Shown here: in pieces, positions 23,132 to 34,800 of the stretch | Layout of the letters: each line of letters opens with the position of its first letter | How positions within the stretch are numbered: the stretch's first letter is position 1 | From: Nematostella vectensis | Taxonomy: Eukaryota > Cnidaria > Anthozoa > Actiniaria > Edwardsiidae | Assembly (NCBI RefSeq): GCF_932526225.1 | Contig: NC_064035.1 | Location: forward strand, 17,845,969-17,909,968 | Direction: 5' to 3' | Length of the DNA stretch: 64,000 nucleotides | The notes under the pieces: generated by a model | What the model saw: only the letters and a program-made list of their open reading frames with translations | What the model was told of the DNA's origin: nothing | Databases searched by the model: none | Program-made: the position numbers and the translations under genes

Positions 23132-26100
23132 ATGTCCGTTCGAGTAGAACTTCAGCAATTAGTTGACATTGCTTTAGCGACTCCCGAAATCGGAAATGTG
23201 AATTTTAACATCCTTCGTGGATTTCTGCATGAGATCTTAAAGCATCTTGGCATCCGTAAGAAAGTTGTCTACATTTCTGATGAGGGCGATTTTAAGACCG
23301 CTTACGACTTCATAAAAGATGGGATATTACTTGCTCGAAGCACCACCCCTAGCGAACTCGACCTTATCGATGAAGATGAAAATGACGCAAGGGAAGCAAA
23401 CAAAAGGAGCATATCTCCAGTACGACGAAAATCTTATGAATGCCAAATATCCGGAAAAAATTCTCTACAGAAGCGAAGTCGCTCAGCAAGCCCTCGATTA
23501 AGTGAAAGGTCAGCGACCATCTCATCTGAACCAGTTCATGAAGGGACCAAGGAGACAAGCGATGTGGGGGATCGAAAAGAGAAAGAGACGCCTCAAGAAG
23601 GAAGCGTTAAATCGACACCAGCTGACATCGTCGTCCATGAATCATCTCCAAAGCCACCGAATACTGGAATAAGATCACACAACAAGTCACCATTGCGATC
23701 ACCAAAAGCTTCTAGAGCATTACTGGAGCCTGGAAGATCATCAATTGAAACCCGCAGGTCTGTTGAAGTATTGCTTGGACGAGGTGAGGCCATCAAGAAC
23801 CTTACGCATAAGGTTTCAGAACTGCAAGCGCGCATTGATGCACTGGAGAACGCTGAGACCAAAGAAGAAGTTTCTATTATCCCATCTGCAGCATCTATCA
23901 TCCGCAAGGAAAGCAAGACGCCAGCGCATGACATGATGCAAATAATCTCCGTCAGTAAAAGGCTGGAAGAGACTGAAAATTCAATCGAGGGACTAACAGA
24001 ACTGGTAGATGTCCTCTCTGCCGAGCTTACTGAAGTCAAGGAAGCCATGCCTTCTAAAAAAGAGATCCCCGACATGCGCAATAATCTTAAGGACCTGAAA
24101 AGTTCCATCAATGAGGTTAAAAAGCAAACGGATGATAGTCAAAATAGCCATGCCTCCCAGTTGTCCGCTCTAGAGAAAACCGTTGATGAGATGAAGAAAG
24201 CATTGAATCAGCAGCTGAAAGATGTGAGCAATAGACCAGCCGCCACTGTTGACATGGCCGAAGTAGAGAAGTTCGTCGGCAAAAAGATTGATCAAGAAAT
24301 GGATCATATAACAAAGTCACTTGCTCGCCAGCAAACCCACGACAGTCCAGCCATTGTTGTATCGAGTGAGCTGCCTTCGGAAGTAACAGATCTTTTAGAG
24401 AAATTTGACGTAATGAGAGAAAAACAAACAAGTTTGGAAGAAGAAGTGAAAGCCATCCGAGAGCTTGCCGAAGCAATGGAAACAAAAGATGATGATGAAG
24501 AGACAGATTCGAAGAGCGGAAGCGTCAATGAGCAATCAACGGAGTCCCAAGCTGTTCATATTCCACATGAGATCGTCCATGACATGAAGCTCTTGAAGAA
24601 AAAGCTCGATAGTTGCAGCAAAGATTCCGCGTCGACCCACTCATCGCTGCGTAGACTCGATGTTGAGAACAAGAAGCTTGTCGCGTCGATTGATGACAAC
24701 AAGGCACTAATTGATCAGCTCAAGAACAACATCGCTCTGCTGCAGCGCGAGGCGGCTGAGGCTGCGACTTCCACTCCAGGTAGAGAGATCATACCATATT
24801 ACTACTTTTCTAGACCAAGAGAGCGTTTGGCACCGTGGTAACCGTGGTAACAGTATCCATAGTAACCTGACAGTGCCTTGTCATTAAAATAATTGTGTTA
24901 TTAACATTCAACAAAGATCATTTTTAATCAACAATTTTATAAAACGTGTTCATGGAACACTGATTTTCTATCATGATTGTGGGTTAATTTAGTAGTAAGG
25001 ATTATTAGAGAAAAATATTGAGGAACGCGCACTTTAAAAGTACGCTAAGACTATAAAACTTGTACTGTAATCCCGATGATTTCTTTTTGGGTAGTGCGAC
25101 AGGATGACACACTCCCGCCCACTCCATCCAGATCCAAAGCGCACACCATTGACGATAAGGATCTCAGCTTGATCCGCACTATGATATTTGACCTGCAAGA
25201 GGAGAAAGACAAGTTGAAGCAGGCGAACAGAAGCATTTGGGATGAAATCTATCAGCAGAAGAAAGTCATCGATGATATTGATGATCAGGTATGGGTTTTA
25301 CCATTTCAACGATCAATTGAATTTAAGCCTTCAATGATAGAGTGGTTTTCAAAATCCCGTGCAAAAAATGTAATTGTTAAAGTTTAATAGTCAAGCCAGA
25401 ATAAAAGAGAACAAATACATTATAGTGTATTGGTACTAAATAAACTAAATAGTATTTCACGGGTTTTTGAAAACCACTCTAGACGATTTTCAGTATTCCC
25501 GGCTGGTGGCAGGCTGTCATCGGTTGGTAGTTTAATTGTTAACTACAATTAGTTCCTGTTTCGTTGCAAAATCTGTCATGCAATTTTTTTACCGTAAATC
25601 CTCGTTTTAGGGGCCCTAGGCGCTTCCGCTTATTATTTTGGGTCGCGAGGGGGGCGGGGGCTAATTTGAAGCGGGACGCTAATTGAAATAGGCGCTAGTC
25701 TCAAAATTCAGACGCTCAATATAAATGTCATGCTTTCTTATTCAAAATGAGGCGCTTATTTTGAAGCTAGTTGCTAAACGAGCATTGACGGTATTTGATT
25801 CATCGAGAGATCTGAATAACCTAATCCAAGGACTTATGTTTAAAAACATCTCGTTTCAAACATTTCTACTGAATTCAGCGATAACCTTGTATCTCAAATA
25901 CCAACGGTTGTTCCAGGTGACAACACTTCATGATGTTAAGGCGGACAAATCTCAGCTTTCATCGGAGGTGGAGGTGAAAGCAGATAAGGCCGATATGCTA
26001 CTGAAGGTTGGACGCGACGACTTTGATCACTACATCGGGCTGGTAGATCAGTCACTGCGAGACCTCCTACAGAGACTTGAAGGACATGTAAGTGACTCCT

Positions 26101-27246
26101 TGGCTAATGTCTTGAGAATTACATTATTTGCTACCACTACCGAGTCAGACATTTCCAATTACAACAACAATATTGAATTTATTCTAACTTTTTTCTTATT
26201 CGAGAAAGGATTATAATATGAACAAGAAGCAAGCCATCCTCCTATCTCCCTACTCTGCCTTAACGTTAACTAGCTCCCACTTCTTTCACGGGCTAATCCC
26301 GAGGAGACTCTAAACTGACGATTACTTGTAGGAAACTGCATTGAAGCAAGCCATTGAAAGTATCTCATCCAACGTTCGAACCAAACTAGACAAGGATGAG
26401 GTGGAGCCGCTGAAGCACTACCTAGAGGAACGTATAAAAGCCCTCAAGCCTAAGCCAGTAGAGGCGGCCCCGCCAGAGGAGTTTGCAGCTGGCTTCCGCA
26501 AAGTTCTTATCAAGAATTTCCACTGCATCTCATGTGATAAGCCGGTAGAGTTTGCACGAGATGGCATGTTCCCACCTTTGCCTTCTGCACAACCCATGCC
26601 AGGCAAAAAGTCAAACCGACCTTACACTACTTTCGAGCTGGAACAGATAAGACAACATATGCTACGTGGAGGGATGGCTTTAGAACAGGAAAGGTTTGAG
26701 GTCATTGACAAACAGAGACAGAAAATACAGAAGGAGCTGCTTATGCTAAGGTAGGTAAAAAAACAGAAGATAAAAAAAATAAGAAACGTAGTCAAGTTGA
26801 TTCATGTGTAATATACAAAAAATGACAAAGATATTCTTAAAAAAATAATGTGTAATTCATATTTCTATTATCACAGCGGAGTTCCCAACATCCAGGGATT
26901 AGCAGAGGTGATTGATCGTCCTTGCGGAGGGACCCACACCTTATCATTTCCTCACAGCCGACAGGTGGTACGTGGCCTCCACATGAACAAGGAAGATGTT
27001 ACCTTGGAGACGATTTGCAAGATGAAGAACTACACGTCTGTCAACATTATGGGTCAGGATGGACACATCTATAAGGGGCTAGTTGATGACTTATCCACCC
27101 TTCCCCACCTACCCCACAAGCCGCAAACACCACGCAAGCCGAGCAGCCAGCAAGAAGGGGCGGGGCAAGCCAATCACCGTAGCAGCACACCTGCTTCTGC
27201 TCAATATGGTCACGTGGAACCTGCCAATCACTCTGATAGCTTATGA
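23132..27246 (+). CDS. QRICH2 / DUF4795-like coiled-coil protein
   Basis: Five exons: 23132-24779, 25095-25288, 25917-26087, 26332-26750, 26877-27246; all phases agree (933 aa). The ATG at 23132 is the first in frame (a frame from 23111 begins with TTG). The N-terminus is a globular helical region (MSVRVELQQLVDIALATPEI…), followed by a Ser/Lys/Pro-rich linker and long acidic coiled coils (about residues 220-700). The C-terminal block includes FHCISCDKPVEFARDG, with the CXXC pair typical of DUF4795 proteins (QRICH2, C16orf96). Mammalian QRICH2 is a sperm flagellar protein; a ciliary or flagellar role here is inferred. The Gln-rich repeats of mammalian QRICH2 are absent. Its 3' end converges on QPRT, 357 bp away. 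Confidence 0.8.
25339..25481. mobile_element. 143-bp MITE-like element with 23-bp TIRs
   Basis: Left end AGAGTGGTTTTCAAAATCCC (from 25339); right end 25458-25480 is its reverse complement with one mismatch in 23. Noncoding interior. Lies in intron 2 of the QRICH2-like gene. Target duplication unclear. Confidence 0.75.
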
Positions 27247-27603
27247 ACCTTCTAGAATAGCTTTTGAATACTTATCTTTAAGCCTTGTGAATGACTATAT
27301 ACCCAGGATTTTTTGTACCTTCATTGAATAACTTATACACCATGGCCAAAAACCTTTTGCAAAAAGTAATCTTTTATTGAGAGATTTTTGCCTGCCCTAA
27401 GTTTTAATCTTTGAGAAAGGGATTTTGTGTTTAGCACTGTCATGTTTAAAGCATTGGCTACTTATCTACAATGTTTTTTTCATCTCTATACAAGTTTAGT
27501 TTTAATATTAAATGCTGATTTTTGCCTGTTTGATCTGAAAATTAAACATATTTGAACAAACTCTATTATATGTCCAGATTTTCAGTGTTTAAAATCACTT
27601 TTG
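27247..27603. other. Convergent 3' region between the QRICH2-like gene and QPRT
   Basis: AT-rich, 357 bp, no coding signal; expected to hold both 3' UTRs and poly(A) sites. Confidence 0.6.
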
Positions 27604-28524
27604 CTATGACACTATTTGCTTGACAGGAAGATTTCTAGGATCATGGCCATCTTTCTTGATTTTAAGTGAGAAATTGACTGGCTTATAACCCTGTGTTAGA
27701 CACCCCAGAGAGATGACATCAACATGGGGCCCAAAGTACTGAGCGATGCTTGAATCATTGATACCACCACTAGCTTCAATTATCACACCAGCACACTTTC
27801 CTTTCAGTGTTTTTGCAGTTGTGTGCAAAGCTTGAGGTTCAAAATTATCCAGCATGACAATCTCAGCACCTGCATGTGCTGCTTCTAGGGCCTCCTCTAG
27901 GGATCGACATTCTACTTCGATCTTCATGCTGAAGCCCCCCACCCTTCTTGCATTCTTCACTGCTCGTGTAATATTACCGGTGCTCCATATATGGTTATCC
28001 TTTAACATTATCATGGTGGATAAATCATAGCGATGCGTCGACACTCCTCCCACCTCTAGCGCATACTTTTCAACAACACGAAACCCCGGGGTAGTTTTCC
28101 TTGTACCAGCGATTTCGCCGTGCCATTGGTACTGCTCTTTTAGATTGGTGAGGGATCTGGATTTCGTAGCGATTCCACTTGCCCTGGAAATACAGTTCAG
28201 CGCTACTCGCTCGCCGAGGAGTATCTTGTTTACCGGGCCTGTGACAGTTCCTATCACAGAGACAGCTTTTATAGGATCTCCTTCGTTGTTTTGCCATTCC
28301 ACTTTGCAATCCAGTTTCTCAAATATGGCGTTGAAAAAAGGGACACCGGCCAAGACCCCGTCTGATTTGCACAGTAAAACAGCCTTCTCTACGCTAGACC
28401 CCACGACAAAGCCTCCGTAGTCAAAGCTTGGAGTATCTTCCTTTAGCCATGTCTCCACGTGTTTCTCGATTGCTACTTTAGGTATAAGCAGAGAAAAGTT
28501 TCGAAAAGCACTTTCGTCCGCCAT
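27604..28524 (-). CDS. QPRT: Quinolinate phosphoribosyltransferase (nicotinate-nucleotide pyrophosphorylase)
   Basis: Single-exon 306-aa frame, close to human QPRT (297 aa). It converts quinolinate plus PRPP to nicotinate mononucleotide, CO2 and pyrophosphate in de novo NAD synthesis. Family motifs in order: [16 protein letters not shown] (about residue 105), [20 protein letters not shown] with the PRPP/quinolinate-binding Arg and Lys (about 140), [15 protein letters not shown] (about 164), [11 protein letters not shown] (catalytic-site Glu, about 201), MLDNF (Asp, about 224), EASGGI (about 249) and VDVISLG. All these catalytic motifs are intact, so it is not a pseudogene. Absence of introns is notable beside intron-rich neighbours and may reflect an old retrocopy or intron loss. 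Confidence 0.97.
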   Translation of the reverse strand: MADESAFRNFSLLIPKVAIEKHVETWLKEDTPSFDYGGFVVGSSVEKAVLLCKSDGVLAGVPFFNAIFEKLDCKVEWQNNEGDPIKAVSVIGTVTGPVNKILLGERVALNCISRASGIATKSRSLTNLKEQYQWHGEIAGTRKTTPGFRVVEKYALEVGGVSTHRYDLSTMIMLKDNHIWSTGNITRAVKNARRVGGFSMKIEVECRSLEEALEAAHAGAEIVMLDNFEPQALHTTAKTLKGKCAGVIIEASGGINDSSIAQYFGPHVDVISLGCLTQGYKPVNFSLKIKKDGHDPRNLPVKQIVS

Positions 28525-28804
28525 ATTTGTCTTGACACAGCGCCTTGTACGCGGTCACCCTGTTACACAGGCATCCCGCCTCTTTCGATTCCCATCCTTT
28601 TACCAAATATAAATTTGTTTTTTTGGTTTCTTATCAAGCTTTTCTATTAACTTTCTCTATTTTTTCCGTCTACGTCTACAGTAGGCTATGTGGAGACTAA
28701 AAAAACTTGCATTTTAATTCCACTCCACAGGTTGACCAACGTAAAAAAATACATCTCCCATAATCCCTTGCGGGCTTAGTCATAACAAATAAGTAGTCAA
28801 AGAG
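28525..28804. promoter_or_regulatory. Divergent promoter region between QPRT and OS9
   Basis: Only 280 bp separate the two start codons, on opposite strands. No TATA box is obvious. Both promoters must lie in or overlap this interval unless an upstream UTR exon exists. Confidence 0.6.
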
Positions 28805-31800
28805 ATGGCCGTCAAAGTGAAAGGCATCAGAGTTTGCTTTGCTATTTCCATATGTAGTAACATCATCGCTGTAGCTATATCTTTGTTAAACCTAGAGGAA
28901 CTTGAAGATATAAAGTATGGCATGGAAATATCTGGAACGCCAGTGTTACTGAGAGAGGTAAGTTACTGAGAGAGGTAAGTTACTGAGAGATGGTAGGAGT
29001 TTATTGCGCCAATGAGGGCTATACGCGTACCCAACACCTGCAAGCTATGTTAACATGAATCGGGCAAACTCGCCACGACTTCTAACTTTCACGAACTGAT
29101 TATTAGTTTTTGGTGCATCGATCTTTGCAATCTCAATTTAAAAAATATATATTTTTTAATATATTGACTATATGAATAAAGTAGTGATAAGTCAAGTATA
29201 TACTTACATTAATTGTGATGCTCCTGGCAGTTGTTCGAACAAAACACGTTGTTACATAACTTTTTAACATGCGATGTCTGTGGTATTTAATTCTAAGCTC
29301 AGACTATACCATCGCATTACTATTATTGGATCGCTGCTTATTAAACTGTAACTATGACCAAAATTAAACAAACTTACATCCAAAAGTCATAACCATAAAC
29401 ATGTCATCTATTAAACCTAGGTGTTAGCATATTCTTGCAATCTTTTTCAAGTGATATTAAACAATTGTTGGATGAGGTTTTAGTGATATCCTGAATAATC
29501 AATTTTGAGTGGCCAAGTGCCCTGGGGCTTGGCTGATCCCACTTAGCAAGACATTTGAGTTTATTCCAGATATAACAAAAGCCAAAACACACTTTTGTGA
29601 AAACAAAGTTGATTTAATTTCACCACAAATCCACCACTTCTTATAATAAAATCTTAGCGCCCTAGGCCCAAGATGCATTGCGCAGGTAGAATCACTAATC
29701 TTCCAGCTGATCAGTGAAGGCCCTCAGATTGTATGATTCTCAAAATAAAGCGCACACTTTTGGCCAATCAGAATGGATATAGAGAGTACAATCTATAATA
29801 AGTAAACTTATGCACTAGTCAATTGAGAACCCCACCCCCATGGTCCCCCTTGGGGCAAAACTGCAGTCAAATGCCCCTACCCCTTGGGATGCAAACTTGG
29901 CAACTACCCGACAACAAGTCATCTGAAATAAGCCTCTCTTTCAAAGCCAGTACACCTCAGTGAATTTACCCCCACACTTCCCTGGGACCTTAGGGGTGGG
30001 GGTTTCAAAGAACTATTACCATCACCCTGTTATCAATGGAAAAACAAAAGGCTTTAGTCTATCACAAAAAATATTCCAGAAGATTGTGGAATACACATTA
30101 TCTGATTCTAGGAAATTTAAACATTTAACATTTCCCATACAAAATACACTGTGTTACAAATGAAGTAATACACCCTGTTAGCAGAGCTATCTGGAGAAAC
30201 AATCAATTTGATATACTGGGGGATTACATTGCATTTACTGTAATTCTTATATCCTGTTTTATTCTGTTAGTGGTGGCATTTAATGGTAGTGGCTAGTATT
30301 AGTTATTTAGGCACCCACAGATGATAATGTGTTCAACGATTAATTTTTAAAATTGAATTTTGAAAAATTGTTTTTGCTGACTTTGTTTTATTTTTATTTT
30401 GTAGAACCCTTTGTTGTCTAACACACTCCTACTATCATCCAAGCATGGCCAACAATATCAGTGCACTCTTCCTCTAATTGAGAAAGATGAATTCATCAAA
30501 CAAGAAAATGAAAATTATACAACAGAAGAAATTACAAGCTTACTACAGCCACTAGAGAACAAATGTTTATATCATGTAAGTATAGTCTAGTATTCATGCA
30601 ATGTGTGCAGTAGAGACTATTAATATGAATTTACATAATACATTATAATTATAATTATAATTTTTATAATTTACATAATAATTATAATTTATATAATAAT
30701 TATAATTATATAAAATGCATTTTTAATTTTTTGTTTTCACTTTTTATGAAAATTTTCATTCTTAACGTTGTGTTTGGTGTATTTTATGCTGTAGAATAAT
30801 GGATGGTGGACGTATGAAGTTTGTTTTGGTAAAAACATATCTCAGTACCATGAGGAGGGTAGGTTCCTAAAAATTACAACTTGTTGTACAAGTTTGATAC
30901 TTTTAACTCCCATTTATCCCTTTTGTACTGTAATGCCCTTTTGTACATACTGTATCATTTTCACAATTCATTGGCTTAGAAAACTCGGCTTGAAGCAGAT
31001 GTAGTAATCTTCGAACGCTGAAGCTGTTTCTCTCTCTTGCAAGCAAGCAATCCTCATATCATGTTTGGCTCTTCTTAATTAATTTTCAAAATGTGCTTTT
31101 CACTATGGTAAATTGAAAATAACTCCTCTTTCTTTGGTGTTTAGGAACACTTGAATGCTTGTTCTAAGAAAGTTTAGTAAAGAATAATACAGTGTGTAAC
31201 AAAACAACTTAAAATCTTCCTAATTACTCCCAAGTGTAAAAAATAAAAACCTATTTCCGTAAGAGGGTTTTCATGCAAAGGATCTATATAGTGTATTGAA
31301 GGTTTGAATTATCTGTAAATACTGCACAGTTACTTCATTTCCCCAGATGTTTTACAAGAATGTTGACTGTAGTGGTATAAACTAGGACACCATATTCAGT
31401 TTTTTTTTTTCAAATAAATAAAAATACACTCAGTTGTAATAATCCAATCCCACGAAAAAAAATGTATAAATTCTGTACCAGCAGATATTTGAGATACTTC
31501 TTTTGTTTAGGAAATTCTCTTAAAGGAGACAGAATATCATTGGGTTTGTACAGTTCACAGACAGATTGGTCAAAGGAAAAAGTAGAGGTACAGTACACAA
31601 GTTCAATTTGCACAGGCGTGTTGAATAAAATTGTGTTTTACTGTATTTATAAAGAATTCTGCACTTTTCAACAGAAAAGTAAATCCAAGACAACTGTGGT
31701 TCAAAGGTACCACTCACAATATTATGTCAATGGAACTGTGTGTGATTTAAGTCAAAATCCGCGAAACACTCAAGTCAAGGTATGTATGGATTGTACAATA

Positions 31801-34800
31801 TGTTTGAAATCTGATAATGTATACCTATAACCTATTTTAAATAAGGTTGAATCTGGGAATCCATGTAACCTTCCCCCAATGGCATATAAATGTCTGAATC
31901 CTGGTCTTTGAAAATCATAATGTTTACAGACTCATAAACAGGAATGCTACAACTTTCACTATCTGGATTTGTTTTAATTTATGCTTATACTTGATACCCA
32001 TAAGGCACTGCAGGTTGCAACATGTGGAATCTAGAAGGTGATTAAAATACAAAGTACACCATGAGATTAAAAGGTTTCATTTCATTAGCCTGCATACAGG
32101 CTCTCCAGTTTGTTATTTTGGAAATAGGGATTTGGGGTTATTAGGATTCCTGTGATGTGTGGAAAAATATAAGAAGGCTAGGTTTAGCCTTGCAAGCTTG
32201 GCTCCCAAATCTGCTTACTTTTGCCTTTGCTCCATTCGCCTCCCTTCCAGTTTGGCTAACTTAGCTTGCTTTTCTGTTTTTCATGCAGGGGGAGGGGGGT
32301 GAAGTGGGCGGCAGCCTCTCCTTTCCTCAGAGAAAAAATCCAGGAAACAACAATAAATCTAGCCCCCCTTTTGAAAACCTTCCTTCGGTCTCCCCTAATT
32401 GGAAGTCCTGGATCCTGCATTTAGTGTACACTACTACCTAAGGACCTTGTAAGGCTTTCTTACACCACCACCTCCCCTATCATTCTTATAGCCATTGGAC
32501 AACCCCTCTAGGAGGGTAGACATACTCTACTCTACTCTTGTGATCTTTTATATATAAACAGTGGAAGCATAATTTGTATTGACAGTATTAATAAATTTTT
32601 TCTCATATAATAAAAACATAATGATTATATGACATGACCCTATGATGATAAGCAATTTTATTTGTTATTATGTTTCAGTTTTCTTGTGAGGTCGACAAGA
32701 ATGATTATATCTACAGGGTGGATGAGCCATCATCATGCTCATATGTTGTTGATATCCACACAAGTCGACTTTGCAAGCATCCACTGTTTAGACCACCTCC
32801 TGTATCAAAGCCCAAATCAATCAAATGTTCCCCAGCACTCTCAAAAGAAAGATATGACACCTACCTAGCAACAATTGGTAAGAATATACAAACAGGTTAA
32901 TAAAAGATTATTTTATTGTTCAAGTTGGAACCTCTGATTTTAAGCATTCTGACAAAAGAAAAAATGCCTGAATCCTCTCAAAATGGGCAACTACCAGAAA
33001 CACTTGTAATAGAGTAAGAAGAGGTTTAATCAACCCTAACCCTAATACCTATGATGTACATGCTGCCATGATTTTCTTTCAGTACCACAGAAATCTGGAT
33101 ACTAAGATCATTAGAAAATCGGATGACTCACATGAAAACATACCATAGAGCCTCCCAACTGCGCGAGTTTACCCATGAAATTGGAACAAGCATTCCCTGT
33201 GATAAGGAAGAATTTTTTTTTATTGTTGGGAGTCAATGTTTTTTTTCCAGGTTTTCAATTTTTAGTAGATTGAAGTATATATTATTCTTATCTATTTTTT
33301 CTGGAGATGTACAGTATACTGTATGTATTATATATTTTTTATTGCTGCAACTCACCATTAAATTTTTAATAGTTCATCCCCAATCAAATGAATGATAGTT
33401 CTTGATCTCACAGTTTATGCATGGGGGCGCTTATTTTAACTTTGAAGCTTGTTTTTTATTTTCCAACTTCTATCAAATAAAACAATATTTTAATTTATTA
33501 ACTTGGAGCTAATGCATGACAGCAACAAGGAAAGGTAACATCAGTTTTTAGCCTGGAAATTGTTTGATCAAGATTGAAATAGATCCTACATTTGGACATT
33601 TTAGCCTCATTTTGATGAAGGGGGCTTGCTTTCAGCTTGCTGCTTACATCAGCCATTTGCTGTCCTTATTAGAGATTCAGAAGAAGGCTTTGGAGGCAAA
33701 GCAAAGAGCAAGAGCTAAGAGATTGGAGGAGGCTTCTGAAGAAGATGACATTGAGCTTGGATACAGAGCTCTGCCTAAACATAAACCCCTACGAAGCCAG
33801 CTGTGGCCATGGGAGTCGCCTGGAGTGGAAGATGATGATGAGGTAAAAGGCCATACTATATATGGACAGGGGCAGGGGAAGGCAGAGAGGGGATACGTAC
33901 ATGGGAGTTGCCTGTGATGGAAAAAGATGATGATGACCGTGCTCTTCCTAGACAGGGGCAGGGGGGGGGGGGGGTACAAACACTTCAGTCTCCTGGGGTG
34001 TAAGATGAGGGTAACGTGAGGACTAAACTCTTCAGTGGTGGTAGGGCAGGAAGGTGGCGATGGTAGGTGACTTAGGTGGAAAAATGCGGATAACGACCAT
34101 ACTGTACCTCGACCGAGAGGGGGTGCAGGGAGGGGGTATATGGGAGTCACTTTAGGTAGAAGATGAGTTGACGGCCATACTGTAAATAGACAAAGGGGAA
34201 GAGAGATTGGTAAGGGCTCGGTACAAATAGATATACCACAAAAGACCTGATCCGAATGCCTATGACTATGTTGTCTTGTCATGCTGTTATCTCGTCATGC
34301 TGTTTTGTCATGATGTTTCATCTTGTCATGTTGTTATCTCGTAATGCTGTTATCTTGTCACACTGTTATCTCGTCTTTTTTTTATCCCGTCATGATGTTA
34401 TCTCGTCATGCCGTTATCTCATCTTGCTGTTATCTCGTCATTTTCGTATTATGACTGTTTCAGATGTGGATCAGTGGCAAGATAGACAAGGAGCAGATTG
34501 ATGTAAACAGGATGGACCTCTTCAAAGGCCGTAAGAAGTTAAACGATAAGGATAGTGATGAAAGCATACTCACCATGAGAAACATATTCACGAAGAAAGA
34601 TCGCACTACTAAACCGTAAGTACCATACTGTAAGCAAGATCACCCCTTTAAACCGTAATTACCATAAGCAAGATCACCCCAATAGATTGTAAGTACCTCA
34701 AGCAAGATCACCACACTAGATTGTAAGTACCTTGAGGAAGATTACTGTATATTTAAAAAAAAAAAATCGCAAGCAGCATCGCTATATTAAATATAAATTA

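Noticed and set aside
28145-28420. Plus-strand ORF opposite QPRT
   Set aside because: Antisense shadow; the minus frame has all QPRT motifs.
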